The notes beneath the pieces were generated by a model. The model was not told the DNA's origin. It did no database searches and saw only the letters and a list, made by a program, of their open reading frames with translations. The position numbers and the translations under genes are program-made. Positions 11,199-24,828 of a DNA stretch of 64,000 nt are shown here, piece after piece; position 1 is the stretch's first letter; each line of letters opens with the position of its first letter. Source of the DNA: Stromatinia cepivora (Eukaryota > Ascomycota > Leotiomycetes > Helotiales > Sclerotiniaceae); the NCBI GenBank assembly GCA_014898415.1, contig RCTD01000032.1, forward strand, positions 598,217 through 662,216, written 5' to 3'.

Positions 11199-13530
11199 GT
11201 AATTATATTTTGTAAATAAAGATATTAATATTGTTTAAGAAGAGATTTATAATAATAATACAGATTCCGATTTTATTGAATATATTGATATAAAGAATAT
11301 AAAGTATAAATCTATTAGTTATACTATCGAAATTTTTTATAATATATACAAAAATAATCTAGAGATTATTTCAATTAATTAATCTTAATATTTCAAAAAG
11401 AAGTATATATATTGGAACAATCAATTAAAATATTTTGTAAAGGAAATTCAATTATTATAAAGATTATTGTGTTTTATATATTCATTTAATCAATTTATAA
11501 AGGATTTATAGATTCATGATTTTAAATAGATACTTAAAAAAGTTTGTATTATAAGAATTAAAATATTCAGGGCTCAGATCAATTCGTTTGAATTTCAATT
11601 ATATAATTATCATTCAAAGTCATTTTTTTTCAGGAATCATTTAGTTTTTGTATTTTAAAATATTTAATATATATATAAAGGCAATTATATATACAATAAC
11701 ATTATCAAGGGAACAATCCCAATATTGAATTTTATATAAAAACTATTATATTTCAAAGAACGAATTCAATAGACTTATTCTGTTTAAATAATTTTTATTT
11801 TATATTCTAATCTGATCAATAAAGAATAAACGATATAAAAAAGTATTTTCAATTTATAACAATTTATAATATAATTATTATTAAAATTGAAATAAAACCA
11901 TTATTACCTTTTATCTGATCTATAATCAATAAATTACAGATAATATTATTTCTTTGAATTTATATATTCGCAATTCCAAAATTATTTTATTTCTATTATC
12001 AATTAAAAAATCATCAAATAGAATATTGATTTAAACAAGATTACGATTTTGAGATTAATAATCTTAAAATTAGGAAAACCTAATATGAAATCGATTCTGA
12101 ATTAGAATCTACAAAACTAATTCTTTTTTAATAAATATTTATATATAAATACAATAATCAAGATCTAATTATTTGTTATTATTTATATTTAATAATACAA
12201 AAAGATTTTCAGATTAAAAGTATTATTGAGATTATTTATATTATTATATTGATAAATCAATTATTCCAAATCATAATAATAATTATTATTAAATACAATT
12301 TCGAAATCAAATAATATAATATAATCAATATCTTTGTTAATACTCTATATAATTCTTTTAATATTTTAATTATATATTATCTATTTAATAAATACAAAAT
12401 CCTAAACAAAAATGTTATAATCTATAAGATTCCTTAATTATATAGTTTAGGGATTTTATTCGGATATTCGAGAAAATGGGATTGATATAATATAAAAAGG
12501 AATTATATTTATATATAAATCTAAAATATATTATTATAGTTCTTTTCTTTATAAATAATATTTAGATTATTTATTATAAGAAAAACGAATTAGTTGTTAT
12601 AAAGATTATTAAGGGAATCAAAATTATATATAAATTATAAAATCTTGAAAATATTAAATGGTTTCAAAATATATATATACTTTGTAATCGATCTAAAAAA
12701 ATTATAATTAATTTATAATATATATATTAAGAAGATTACTAAAAAAAATTCAAAACAACAAATGGGATAACGAATATATTACTTTGAATAATAGTATTTT
12801 GGAAAAATCAAGATCAAGTTCTTATATATATTATCAAAATATATCAAAAGAAAATAAGATTAATATTATATATTATAATCATTATAAAAACAAATATATT
12901 ATTCATTGTTTTATAATTAAATCATTATTTAATCAATTTATCGAACGATTATATAAAAACTATTAATTATTGTTTACAATATCTCTGGAATATAAGGTAT
13001 CTCGTTATCCAATATAACGATAATCAAATATTACAACTTTTCGTTTTCTCAAATACTTCTTTTATAAATGATCCAGATATTCGTTAATCATTTTAAGAAT
13101 ATATTATATTCCTTTTTGATGGTTTAATTATATAAAAAACTTTTAAACAGGATATTATAATCATTTCGATTATTGAAATAAAAATTTTTGAAATCGAATA
13201 TACATCAAAAGAAACTATAATAATTCTATATTTCTTAAAGAAAATCGATTTAATAATAAAAGAATTTATAACGATCTTTTATAATAACCAGTAAACGATT
13301 AAATTGATAATTGATGAAAACGAATAAATTATTATGAAATTATATCACATCGATATTCAAAATATATAATTATATTAAGAATATTTAAAGAAGAACTTTT
13401 ATATAATTTATCTATCGATCATTGATATAACTATTAATAGATTCATTAAAAATCTTACAAAACAAAAGTTCGAATATTTTCGATCCTTTTTCAATTTATA
13501 AAATATAAGCAATAGGATTATAAAACTTGA

Positions 13531-14508
13531 ATAATAATAATCTGGATTATAAAATTTAAATAATGATAATCTGAAATTTGTAATTCTTCCTTTTAATATA
13601 AATAAAATAAATCCTATTTGGTATCCCAAATCATTATATTTTTCCATAATGTATTCCAATTTATGTATTCCATATCCATCAAGAAACGAAGAATAATCAA
13701 GGTCGATCCCTTTTTTATTCCTTATTTTTCTATCTTCAAAAAAGAATAAATTTCTTTCTGAATTCAATAATTTAAAATTCAAGTAAAAAAGCCTTAGGAT
13801 TATTTATAACAATTAATGAACAAAAAATAATTGAAATAATCAAAACTATTAATATTATTGGTATTACAAAAGTTATAGAAGTTAAAGGATTATCCCTTTT
13901 TTTCCTTTTTTTCAGATATATTATCTATTGCTTTCTCTTTTTCTTATTCATTACTTTTTCTTTTTCATTTTTATTATTGTTTTCCGAAATTATAATATAC
14001 TTTGTTCATTTAATCTTTTGTAAACTTTGATAAATAATATAGTAAGAAAAGAAGAAACAATAATATAGAAATGAAGGAACAATTTCTCTCTTTTTCTCGA
14101 TCTTTAATATCATTTTCATTACAATCCTATATCCTTGTTTGGATTATATAATCAATGATTAATATACCATAAAAGTGAAGGGTGAATAAAGAATTTATTT
14201 TCGAATTTTGTTAATAAATAACCATATAATAATCTACCAAAAAATAAAGAAAAACTAGTAAGGGAATATACAGATGAATATTACAATTTCAATATCGATG
14301 ATTATTCGGTTTAAAAGAATCAATAAAACATTCGCTATAGAAATTATATTTCCTAATAATTAACGATTTTATATATCAAATATATAGATAATCATTCCTT
14401 TTCCTATAACTTCTTTTATCTCTTATTTTGATTAAAGAATCAGCAACTTTCGATGATACTTTCTTCTTTTTTCCTTTATTTGATTCATTATTCGAAAACT
14501 TTAATATC
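13531..14508. other. AT-rich sequence without identifiable gene
   Basis: Lies between the end of alpha copy B and the complete copia element. It contains a 124-codon minus-strand open stretch (13408-13782) and pyrimidine-rich runs near 13890-13970. I cannot assign either and consider them decayed repeat DNA. Confidence 0.4.
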
Positions 14509-14513
14509 AATAA

Positions 14514-14679
14514 TGTTGGAAATGAGGCCATCATAGGATTAGAATTGAGGTCACGAGACCACAATGATGTACAGACCATATTTGGGAATAACCTCAATTC
14601 TATTCCTATTAGAATTATAGATTCTTAATTCAATCTATATAATCAATAATATTATTATTTCCTGTATTAAAAGTTAATA
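14514..14679 (+). repeat. 5' LTR of the 5.5-kb copia element
   Basis: 166 bp and aligns without gaps to 19832-19997. Shared internal blocks include CATAGGATTAGAATTGA (one transition in the second copy) and CACGAGACCACAAT. The differences are transitions. Confidence 0.92.
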
Positions 14680-16719
14680 AATTATAAGATCCGGTTGTAT
14701 AGTAATGATTAGAAAGTAAAACAAATCGAGAAAGGATTAGTATAGTTAGTAAGGGTGGAATAGAATGAAAATCAAAGTTTTCATATAATACCATCGAAGC
14801 AGAATTAAAATACGATAATATAGTTTATAATTTACAATATTATAGACCAAAATGGAAAGCAGTTTGTATAATGCCGATACAGAATTATAGCAGAGGTGAA
14901 AAGCAAGTTCGTATAGCTATAAGAAAATATATTATAATACAATCTTACGAATTTTTTTATTGTTTTATTTTTATATTTCTTTATTATTTTGAATTTATTT
15001 ATTATATATCTTTTTTTTTTAAGATCATCTTAAAAATCTAAAGATTATTTTTGATACCTATCAAATAATAAGAAACCTTTATAATATCGGAATCAAATAA
15101 TCCTTCAAAGTTTGATCAAAACAATTATAAATAATAGTTTAGACAAACGAAGATATAATTGAAAGGGAAAGGATGATTTTATATAATTGATCAAATATTA
15201 AACGAATATATGTAGATTACAAGATTCAATATAATATCTGCTTATAAGATCAATGGTCGTGTATATTACAATATCGAGTTAAAATCAGAATATTTAAAGG
15301 ATAAAGCGAATATATTATTATATATTTATATAATATTTAATGATAATAATAAAATCTTTATCGATAAATATTCAATAGTATATATACTTTGGAGATACCT
15401 TAAATCAAAATATACCAGAGTTAATATAGTCACAACTAATATATATATAATAATGATTCAGAACTTCAAATTCCAATTTAATATCTATTCTGATATAATT
15501 ATTATCAAAGTTTGAAATAAATTGAAAGAATATAAAAGAAAATTAGAAACTGTAAATGAAAACTATTGATTAGTATATTAAAATACTACTTTGTTTTTGG
15601 TTTTAATATATAATCTTTCAATCGATTATTAAGAAGTAATGGATATATTGGATATCCAAATCAGCTTTAGTATCAATGATAAGATCAAGTATTTATAAAT
15701 TAAGAAATTTTGTTTTAAAGATAGATCAAAGCTAATGCAAATTGCAAAAGGATCTAGATACACTTCTCGACATTAAGAATCAGATTTCGAGATCTCAAAC
15801 AATATTTGTGATCTGTATCAAAGGGAAGATCATTATATACGAGACTATTTATATTTAATGCGAATCAGCAAATTCCTTTATAGTTATTTTTATTATTAAA
15901 GAAAAAGGGAATCATCAAATCCAAAAAAGATCTATTTCAATAAAAAAGATTAAATATACCTTATTAACAATATCTCTGAATCAGATTCCGATATTGAGGA
16001 TATAATAAAGAAAGATTACAATTTAACAAAGAAAACCATTAATAAAACTTCCCCTAGCAAATAATATACTAATACAAACACTTCTTTATATATATCTAAC
16101 CAATCTTCATTATTCAGATCAATAGAATTTATTATCAAACAAAGAATAAAGGTTAATAAGGAAATAATATATTATTGTCATTAAGATTTAGTAGATATAA
16201 TATACGAAAATAATTCTAAGATGCTATTTTCAAATGTATTATATATACTAGGGCTAAAAGTAAACTTATTATCAGGAAAAAGGATCTGTGAAATAGGGTT
16301 GTAAAGAGAATTCAATTTTTATTATATATATTTCAAAAAGGATAATAAGAAAGTTATTTATATTAGAATACAAAACGGAATATATATGGTTTCATATATA
16401 ATTAAAGGATATAAGGATATAGTTTTCTATTCTAGTATATACCAAAATAATCAAGAAAAAGGCTTTTCTTCAAAAATAATCAATAGCATCAAAGGTATTA
16501 ATAATGAATTAATATTCAAAGAAAAAGAGAAATACCTATTATAATATCGAAGATTCAATCATCTAGATCTAGATAAAATCAAGAATCTATATAAGGTATT
16601 CAATATAACTAAACCGATAAAGATCTCAATTGAATTAAATATCTATAAAATGTATATATTTATCAAAATGATCAATCGTATTCCAAAACAATTGAATCTA
16701 TACAAATCAAAGAGATTCG

Positions 16720-17225
16720 AATTTATACATTTCGATATTGCAGAATCATTCCCAAAATCGATTCAAGGGAATCGTTATTTCATATTGATTATTAACAATT
16801 ATATAAGAATAAATTGAATTATACTATTTAAACAAAAAAACAATATAATTCAAATATTGAAAACTTGGAAAAAGAAAATGGAATTAATTACTAAAGAAAA
16901 GATCATTACAACCAGGATTAACAATATACCGGAACTCCTATAAGCTATTTATGAATAATCATCAAATATACAATCCGAAATTATAACAATTACCTCTTTA
17001 TATCAAAACAAACCCGCAAAACAAAATATAAGGATTACAAAAGTAGATATAAAAGCAATACTAAAAGAAATTGGATTATCATTAGAATTTTGGAATAAAA
17101 TTATAAAATACAATACTTATATCAAAAATCGTACTAATATTAATCCTGATATAAATAAAATAAATCGATCCCCTATAAAAGCTTTTACAAATACAATATC
17201 AAATATAGAGATATATAAAATCTAA
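16720..17225 (+). pseudogene. copia integrase core remnant
   Basis: One frame reads 'FEFIHFDIAESFPKSIQGNR' followed by 'YFILIINNYIRINWI', the start of the copia integrase catalytic core, in which a conserved D has become N (IINNY for IIDDY). Further on comes 'TSLYQNKPAKQNIRI', the counterpart of the TPYxxQxNGxAER block, and 'EFWNKIIKYNTYIKNRT', corresponding to the W...A.YxxNR segment. Stops interrupt it, and key acidic and glycine residues are replaced through G-to-A changes. Confidence 0.75.
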
Positions 17226-18339
17226 GAAAGCAAATATTATATTTATATCAATTCCAAAATTATTCCGAAAAAGCAAAGACACAACAAATTGCAGGATACT
17301 TCGAGAATCAATATATTCCTAAAGTACTCAAAAATTACAAACAAATATATCAAAATATATTCTCCAGAATTAAATTATATATTTCGATTAAATAGAATAA
17401 TCATAAATGAATCTCATTGAAGAGGAGATTTGAATCTTAAATTAAGAAATTATGAATCAGGTCTATAAGGAATAAAAAATGTAAAGCCAGATCGAAAATC
17501 TTATAATAGACCAGCAGCAAACAAAACATCTTCTCCATCCTCAATACCAAATGCGATATCTATATCACCTTTATTCCAAATATTCTCTCTAACAAATATT
17601 ATACCGAATTCAGTGATTATATCAAATACCCCAATTGTCGAATTGAAATCAGATAAATTAGATATATCAATACTAATATATAATGAAAATAAAAATAATA
17701 ATATTCAGAAAATAAATCAAGAATCTTTTTCCAAAGATATTTTAAATATCGAATCCATCATTTCAGAAGATCCAATCTAAAAATCAACTTCTACAAACCC
17801 TAAATCTATACTAAAAGCAAAATTTAAAATCATCTTAAATTTTGTTGATAAATTTATTTTAATAGAATCAAAAAACAAAGTAAATCTATAATCATTTGAG
17901 ATCGAATAAAAGGATAAAATGGATCTTAAAAACAAATCCCTAAAATATCTAATACAAAAACGGAAAAGAAATATAGAATAAGATTTTAAAGAAAAACAGA
18001 AAAGCAAAATTATAAAGATATTGATTGTAATATCTATATAAGTCAAAATTCAAGAAAGTGTAAAACATACTATAATTATAATCCCAATTATTTACAAGAT
18101 GAATTTTTATATCAAAGATAAAATCGTTTCAGATTTCATAATTTCGTTGATAGATATAAACAATACAAAAGGTATAGTATATCCAATCGAAGAAATTCTA
18201 GGAATCAAAATATTAAGAACTTATAAAAAAGCAATATCGGATCGAGAACATTCTAAAAAATGAAAGGAAACCATTCAAAAGGAAATTATATCCTTAATTC
18301 AAAATAGTACTTAAAAAGAATATATATTCCCTAAAGAAA

Positions 18340-19790
18340 GTAATCTAATTTCGACAAAATGGGTATTTATAATTAAGACCAAGAATAACAAGGTAAAACG
18401 ATTCAAGGCAAGATTAATAACTCGAAGGTTCAATTAGATACTAGGAAAGGATTATAACGAAACATTTGTATCAATAATAAAGCTAAATATACTCAAACTA
18501 TTCCTAATTATCATCGCAAAAGAAAATTTGGAATATTCATATTTCGATATCAAAAACGCCTTTACCGAATTGCATTTGAAGGAAAAGATCTACCTTGAAT
18601 CATTTCAAAGTATCAAAATCAAAAAGGGATATATACTACAAGTTCTACAAAGCCTATATAATTTAAAGCAAACTAAAAAGAACTAGAATTTACTATTAAA
18701 GAAAGAGCTTTTAAATATAGGTTTTGTACAAAATTTGGCAGACCCATATTTATATATATCCAAAAACCATAATATAATATTACTGGTATATATCAACGAT
18801 ATCGTTATTACATCGTATATATCATTGCAAATTATTTGATTCGATGAAAAGCTATCGGCCTATTTTAACATTAAGAATCTAAGGGAGATTAGTAAGATCC
18901 TAAATGTTAAAATCATTCGTAATAGAAAAGTATATATATTAATTATAAATCAAAAAGAATATTTCGATGTTATATTAATCAAATACAGTATTACATATAG
19001 ATAATATCAAATTAAGAAACTGTTAATAATGGATTATACTCATCTCCGATTAGCAACCGATGATAATGAACTAATAAATATAAACGAATATTAATAACGA
19101 ATAGGAAATGTAATTCATTCAATGGTATACATTCAACCAGATATAGCATTCTCAGTTGGAAGACTTTCATAATTTATAGTAAAACCAATAAAACATCATA
19201 CTATAGCTTTGAAAAATCTGATACGATATCTACGATCAATAATCAAATAGAAGCTATGATTCAGGTCAAAAGGAGTATAATCTGATATCTACAAAAAATA
19301 CAATATATTTGATAATACAATAAAGGTATATACAAATACAGATTGGATTAATAACAAATATAACCGGAAAAGTGTTTCAAAAGGAATTGTGATATTCTAC
19401 AAAGGCCCTATATCATAAACTAACAAAAAACAAGTATCTATAACTACCTCTAATACAAAATCAGAATATATTGCGATAACAATATTCATCAAACAAGAAA
19501 GATAGATTACACAAATATTCAAAGATCTATTCAAATCAAATTATATTAAAAAGAACAAAGATACAATTCAAATACTTAATAACAATTAAAATACTTTAGC
19601 TTTAACTAAGAATCTACATTTGTATAAACAATCCAAACATATAAATATCAATTATCATTTCATTAAAGACTTAATAGAAAAGGAGAAAATCGCTATTAGT
19701 TATATCAATATATATGATATAATTACTGACAAAATGATGAAACCTTATATAAGGATTGCTTTCGAAAGATTCAAGAAAATATTGGGATTA
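18340..19790 (+). pseudogene. copia reverse transcriptase and RNase H remnant
   Basis: Begins with the KWVF block ('STKWVFIIKTKNNKVKRFKA'), then 'DYNETFVSIIKL' and 'YFDIKNAFTELHLKEKIYLE', then '...QSLYNLKQTKKN' for the ALYGLKQxPRxW block. The active-site loop reads 'ILLVYINDIVI', so the first Asp of the YxDD box is Asn. RNase H follows with 'VYTNTDWINN' (for xYSDADWA), 'KKQVSITTSNTKSEYIAI' (for KQxxVxxSSxEAEY) and the terminal 'SKHININYHFIKDLIEKEKI' (for xKHIDIRYHFIRE). There are many in-frame stops. This is the clearest protein evidence in the AT-rich block. Confidence 0.88.
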
Positions 19791-19831
19791 ATAATTTAGA
19801 AAGATCGAATAGGATATCCTCAATAAAGGAG

Positions 19832-19997
19832 TATTGGAAATGAGACCATTATAGGATTAGAATTGAAATCACGAGACCACAATAATGCATAGATTATATT
19901 TGGGGATAACCTCAATTCTATTCCTACTAGAATTATAGATCCTTAGTTCAACCTATATAGTCAACAATACTACTACTTCCTGCACCAAAAGTTAACA
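19832..19997 (+). repeat. 3' LTR of the 5.5-kb copia element
   Basis: 166 bp, preceded by AATAAAGGAG and ending GTTAACA. It keeps more C and G than the 5' copy. Confidence 0.92.
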
Positions 19998-20002
19998 AAT
20001 AG

Positions 20003-20910
20003 ATTAAATAGATTGTTGTTATTATCAAATAAAGAAACCCTTCTTCTTTGCTTTTCTTTATCAAATAATTCTTACTTCGATAATTACAAATATAGGATTA
20101 ATAAAATTATATAACAAAATTCAAAAACGAAACCTACCTTCAAATTATTATTTGGATTTATAATAAATAATTAATTACAATAAACAATAATTCCTTCGAT
20201 AAAGGGAAATGGTTTCTGAAATAATTAATTGTATATCATTCTAAAAACAAATATAATTAAATTATACTCCTAAAGATCAATATCTTAATTCGATATCTAT
20301 ACCGGATTTATTAATCTTTCTTATTCGATTTATTAATCTTTCAAAAAAGTATTAGGATTTTCTCTTACATTCGATTCTTTCAAAACTTTCTTTTCAATTA
20401 CTATTTGTCTAATACAATTGAAATTCGCTTATTTAGCTTTTTTAACCTTTGAAATTTTAAATATAATAATGATCAATAAAAACTTAATTAAAATAAAAAA
20501 CGAAAATATAAAAAAGGAATCCATATATCTTTAAAAATTCATTCATTTTATTTCGTTATCACAATTAATATACTATAATCTAGCAATTACAGATGTTTCC
20601 GGTTGCTGTGTTGTGGGATCGGTCGTTCTTTTGTGCTCTTTTGACAGAAAACTTTCTTTTCATTATTCAAATCTTGATTTCGAAAGAATATCATAGATAT
20701 CAATCCGAAATCAAAAGATATTTATAGTTTTTATACAATTAAATTCTCTTCTATTCTAAAACTATCAGAATCATTTCAGATTTATATATTACATCATTCC
20801 TTTATTGATATTTATCTATAATTATTTCATATATTCCTTTATAAATTATATAAATCACTACTTTCTATATCTTTCTATTTATTTCAAATCACTCCTCGAT
20901 TTAGAAAATA
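20003..20910. other. AT-rich sequence without identifiable gene
   Basis: Lies between the copia element and alpha copy C. The only compositional break is a short GC-richer patch at about 20593-20645 that I cannot assign. The 20805-21014 open stretch is random and overlaps the alpha LTR. Confidence 0.4.
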
Positions 20911-21220
20911 TATCACAAAAAGCCTTACAATGCCCTATATTCTACAAAGAATCAAAAGAATACTTTTCAATCAAAATAAAAAATCTTTTAATTTTTATCA
21001 ATCTCTCCAATTAATAAAATAATCCTGATATATTAATAAACAAAGATCTAATTTAATCAAAATATATATCGATTAAATAATCATTCATTTATTCTACATA
21101 TACAATCTTCAATCCATATAATCAAGAACAAATCATTCAATTCTATTTACTCTATCAATCATATATACTATCTATTCCCCGATCCCTGAAAGTGCTCTGT
21201 AATCATACTATCCTGTGATA
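20911..21220 (-). repeat. 3' LTR of alpha copy C
   Basis: A 310-bp LTR read on the minus strand from TATCACAGGATAG at 21220 to GTGATA at 20911. It matches the 6500-6808 LTR throughout, including TTTCAGGGATCGG and the GGCTTT.CGTGA end. Confidence 0.8.
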
Positions 21221-23322
21221 TATTATTTATATCTTGTAGATTGAAAAAAGATCGGAAATATTCGAACTTTTATTTTGTAAGGTTTTTGATGAATTTATTA
21301 ATAGTTATATTGATAATTGATAGATAAATTATATAAAAATTCCTTTTTGAATATTCTTAATATAATCATATATTTTAGATATCGATATATTATAATTTTA
21401 TAATGATTTATTTATTTTTATTGATCATCAATTTAATTATTTATTGATTATTATAGAAGATTATTATAGATTTTTTTATTGTTAAATTGATCTTTTTTAA
21501 GAAATATAAAATTGTTATGATTTCTTTTGATATATATTTGATTTCAAAAAGCTTTATTTTAATAATCAAGGTAATTATAATATTCTATTTAAAAGCTTTT
21601 TATATTATTAAATCATCAAAAAAGGGTATAATATATCTTTGAAATAATCAACGAATATTTGAATTATTTATAAAAGAAATATCTAAAAAGACGAAAAATT
21701 GTAGTATTTGATTATGAAAAACCTTATATTTCAAAGATATTATAAATAATAATCAATAACTTTCATATAATCATTCGATAAATTAATTAAATAATGGTTC
21801 AATTGCGAAATAGCGAATAATATATCTGTTTTTATAATAATTATAATGTATAATATTGATTTTATTTTCTTTTGATATATTTTGGTAATATATACAGAAG
21901 CTTAACCTTGATTTTTTTGAAATACTATTATTAGGAATGATATATTTGTTGTTCTATTTGTTGCTTTGAATTTCTTAGTAATTCTTTTAATATATATATT
22001 ATAAATTAATTATAGCATTTTCTTAAATCGATTATAGAATATATATATATCTAGAAACTATTTAATATTTTCTAAATTTTATAATTCATATATAACTTTG
22101 ATTCTCTTAATAATCTTTATAATAATTAATTCGTTTTTTTATAATAAATGATTTGAATATTGTTTATAAAGAAAAGAATTATAATAATATACTTTGGATT
22201 AATATATAAATATAATTTTTTTTTGTATTATATCAATTCCAGTTTTTCAAATATTCGAATAAAATCCCTAAATTATATAATTAGAGAATCTTGTAGATTA
22301 TATAAAGTTTAATTGATTATAATATTTTTATTTAGGATTTTATATTTATTAAATAGGTAATATATAATTAAAGTATTAAAAGAATTGTACAAAATATTGA
22401 TAAAAGTATTGATTATATTATATTGTTTGGTTTCGAGATTGTATTTAACGATAATTATTATTACAATTCAGAATAATTGATTTATCAATATAGTGGTATA
22501 AATAGTTTCAATAATACTTTTAATTTAAAGATTTCTTTATATTATTAAATATAAATGATAATGAATAATTAAATCTTCATTATTGTATTTATATATAAAT
22601 ATCTATTGAAAAGGGATCAATTTTATAGATTCTGATCTAAAATCGATTTTATATTAGGTTTTCCTAATCTTAAAATTATTAATTTCAAGATTATAGTTTT
22701 GTTTAAATTAATATTTTATTTGATAATCTTTTAATTGATAATAAAAACAAAGTAACTTTGGAATTGCGGATATATAAATTCAAAGAAATAGTATTGTTTG
22801 TAATTTATTGATTATAGATTAGATAAAAAACAATAATGATTTTGTTTCAATTTTAATAATAGTTATATTATAAATTATTATAAATTAAGAATATTCCTTT
22901 ATATCATTTATTCTTTATTAATTAAATCAAAATATAAAATGAAAATTATTTAAATAAAGTAAATTTATTAAATCTGTTTTTTGAAATATAACAATTCCTA
23001 TATAGAATTCAATATTAAGATCGTTTTTTTGATAATATTATTATATATATAATTATCTTTATATATATATTGATTATTCTGAAATACAAAAACCAAATAA
23101 CTCCCGAAAAAAAGATAATTCCAAATAGTAATTATATAATTGAAATTCAAATAGATTAATCTAAGCCCTAAATATTTCAATCTTTATAATACAAATTCTT
23201 TTAATTATTTATTCGAAATTATAAATCCACAAATTCTTTATAAATCAATTAGAAGAATATATAAAGTATAATAATCTTTATAATAATTGGATTTCCTTTA
23301 TAGAATATTTTAATTGATTATT

Positions 23323-23844
23323 TCAATATATATATTTCCTTTTGAAATATTGAAATTGATTGATTGGAATAATCTTTAGATTATTTTTGTATATATTATA
23401 AAGAACTTCGATAATATAATTAATAGATTTATACTTTATATTCTTTATATCAATATATTCAATAAAATCGGGATTTATAATATTATTACAGATATCTCTT
23501 TGAATAATATTAATATCTTTATCCGCAAGATATAATTGCTTTTTAATAAAAGAATCGATTTTTCTGAATTCTTTAATAAAAAGATCGATTGATATTTGTA
23601 TATCTTTATTATATGCTTTATCGTTATTATTTAAAGGATTAAATAGATTGGATAATCCTAGATCGATTTCTTTATTCTTATCATCACCCTTCAGATCTAT
23701 ATTTACCTTTGAAACTAATTCATTTATAAATAATAAATCGAAAATATATTTAATAAATAAATTAAAAGTTTTTCGATTTATAAAAATAAATAAATAAATG
23801 AAATCATTATAGTTATCTTCGTTTTGAATAATCGTTCTATTCAT
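23323..23844 (-). pseudogene. alpha copy C pol remnant: integrase-to-RT linker
   Basis: A 173-codon open stretch aligned with 1258-1749 (minus). It starts just after the integrase end ('NRTIIQNEDNYNDFIYLFIF') and contains 'KEIDLGLSN' and 'KKQLYLADKDINIIQ'. It is uninterrupted at the position where copy B carries the 2.0-kb insertion. Confidence 0.65.
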
Positions 23845-24828
23845 TTCGATATAATTTTGTATATTAAAGACTTTAACAAACTATTTAAACTTTTCTATAA
23901 TATAAATATCGATTATTTGATTAATAAAATCTATATAATAAATGAACTTTTCATTAAACATTACATTTCGAATAATAATAACTTTATCGAATTTGGATAT
24001 TCATATATAATAGATTAATATATCTGAAATATAATTTATTAAATATTCAATATATACTTAAAAATTGATTTTATACTATTTTCTATTAATTCTAATTTCT
24101 TTATTCTTATTCAAAAGATAAACTCGATATTTATATTTATAGATTCTATTTTAATTAGAATAAAGATTATCAGATATTTTCTTTACAAATAAAGAATTGT
24201 TTTTACAAAAATAATTATGGAATTATATATCGAATATTTTATTAAACAATTTGAAGGATTTGATCTTCAAAAGATTTATATTATATAAATAAATAATAGC
24301 TTATATTATTTTCACTCATAATTTGTTTGATAAACTCATTATAATCTATATTTTTATTTATTTTATAATTATTTTTTGTCCTATATATTTTAATCCTTTA
24401 TTGAATTTATATATATAAAATAAGAATAATTCGAATTTGATATTCTTTTATTCGATCTATTTCTCAAATAATATTATTCTTATAATTTTAATGATAGATA
24501 TATTATTATCCTATTTAATCATTATAATTACTAAATTATATTTACAATGAACCCAGATTATAAAGCTTTGAATGATTACAAATACTTTGTTATATATTTT
24601 ATAATAGATTAAATATAAAAAGAACTTATTATTATATATTTCTTTGATCAATAGAAATCATAATATATTATTATATTCTTTCTCGAAATCAAAAAGATTC
24701 TATTAGATTTTGTAGAAGGGCTAAAATAACTAGTAATTATTTGAAATATAAAAGATAATTTGTTTTATATAAATATAAATATAATTAATATAATTGAAAC
24801 AAATAATACCTTTTATTTTGATGTTTTA

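Larger units (their letters stand above)
6500..13530 (+). mobile_element. Ty1/copia element alpha, copy B (RIP-degenerate, interrupted, 3' LTR not seen)
   Basis: Plus-sense copia element. Order: 5' LTR 6500-6808; gag 6809-7200; protease about 7200-7590; gag-pre-integrase and integrase about 7700-8950, ending in a 'INPQVYIKYLISYIPN...IPKLDRVI' segment like the family's GYLVGY...WxPxxxKVI; linker 8950-9188, interrupted by another element and resuming at 11204; reverse transcriptase about 11500-12800, with remnants of the ALYGL...W block and of '...NLENIKWFxNIYI'; RNase H to about 13530. Copy C supports these boundaries. Stops are frequent in every frame. The 3' LTR expected after about 13530 is not recognisable, so that end is deleted or rearranged. 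Confidence 0.8.
14514..19997 (+). mobile_element. Complete but dead Ty1/copia LTR retrotransposon (5.5 kb)
   Basis: LTR-gag-protease-integrase-RT-RNase H-LTR in plus orientation. The LTRs are 166 bp each (14514-14679 and 19832-19997), starting TGTTGG/TATTGG and ending GTTAATA/GTTAACA. The flanking 5-mers are AATAA (14509-14513) and AATAG (19998-20002), a target duplication with one G/A difference. The purine tract AAAGGAG precedes the 3' LTR. Integrase before RT establishes copia rather than gypsy. Every domain contains TAA/TAG stops and substitutions typical of RIP, so it is inactive. The sequence just inside the 5' LTR (ATTATAAGATCCGG) is a possible primer-binding site. Confidence 0.93.
20911..24828 (-). 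mobile_element. Ty1/copia element alpha, copy C (5'-truncated, RIP-degenerate)
   Basis: Minus-sense. From high to low coordinates: integrase (24828 to about 23850), linker (23844-23323), RT (about 23100-21900), RNase H (to about 21230) and the 3' LTR (21220-20911). It is collinear with copies A and B, mostly with transition differences. Similarity to copy A ends abruptly near 24828, between integrase and protease, so gag, protease and the 5' LTR are missing. It provides the uninterrupted version of the site where the 2.0-kb element sits in copy B. Confidence 0.82.

Noticed and set aside
13408..13782. 124-codon minus-strand open stretch that might be a gene.
   Set aside because: It lies partly in the degenerate 3' end of alpha copy B, has no recognisable domain, and long open stretches arise easily in RIP-altered DNA on the antisense strand.
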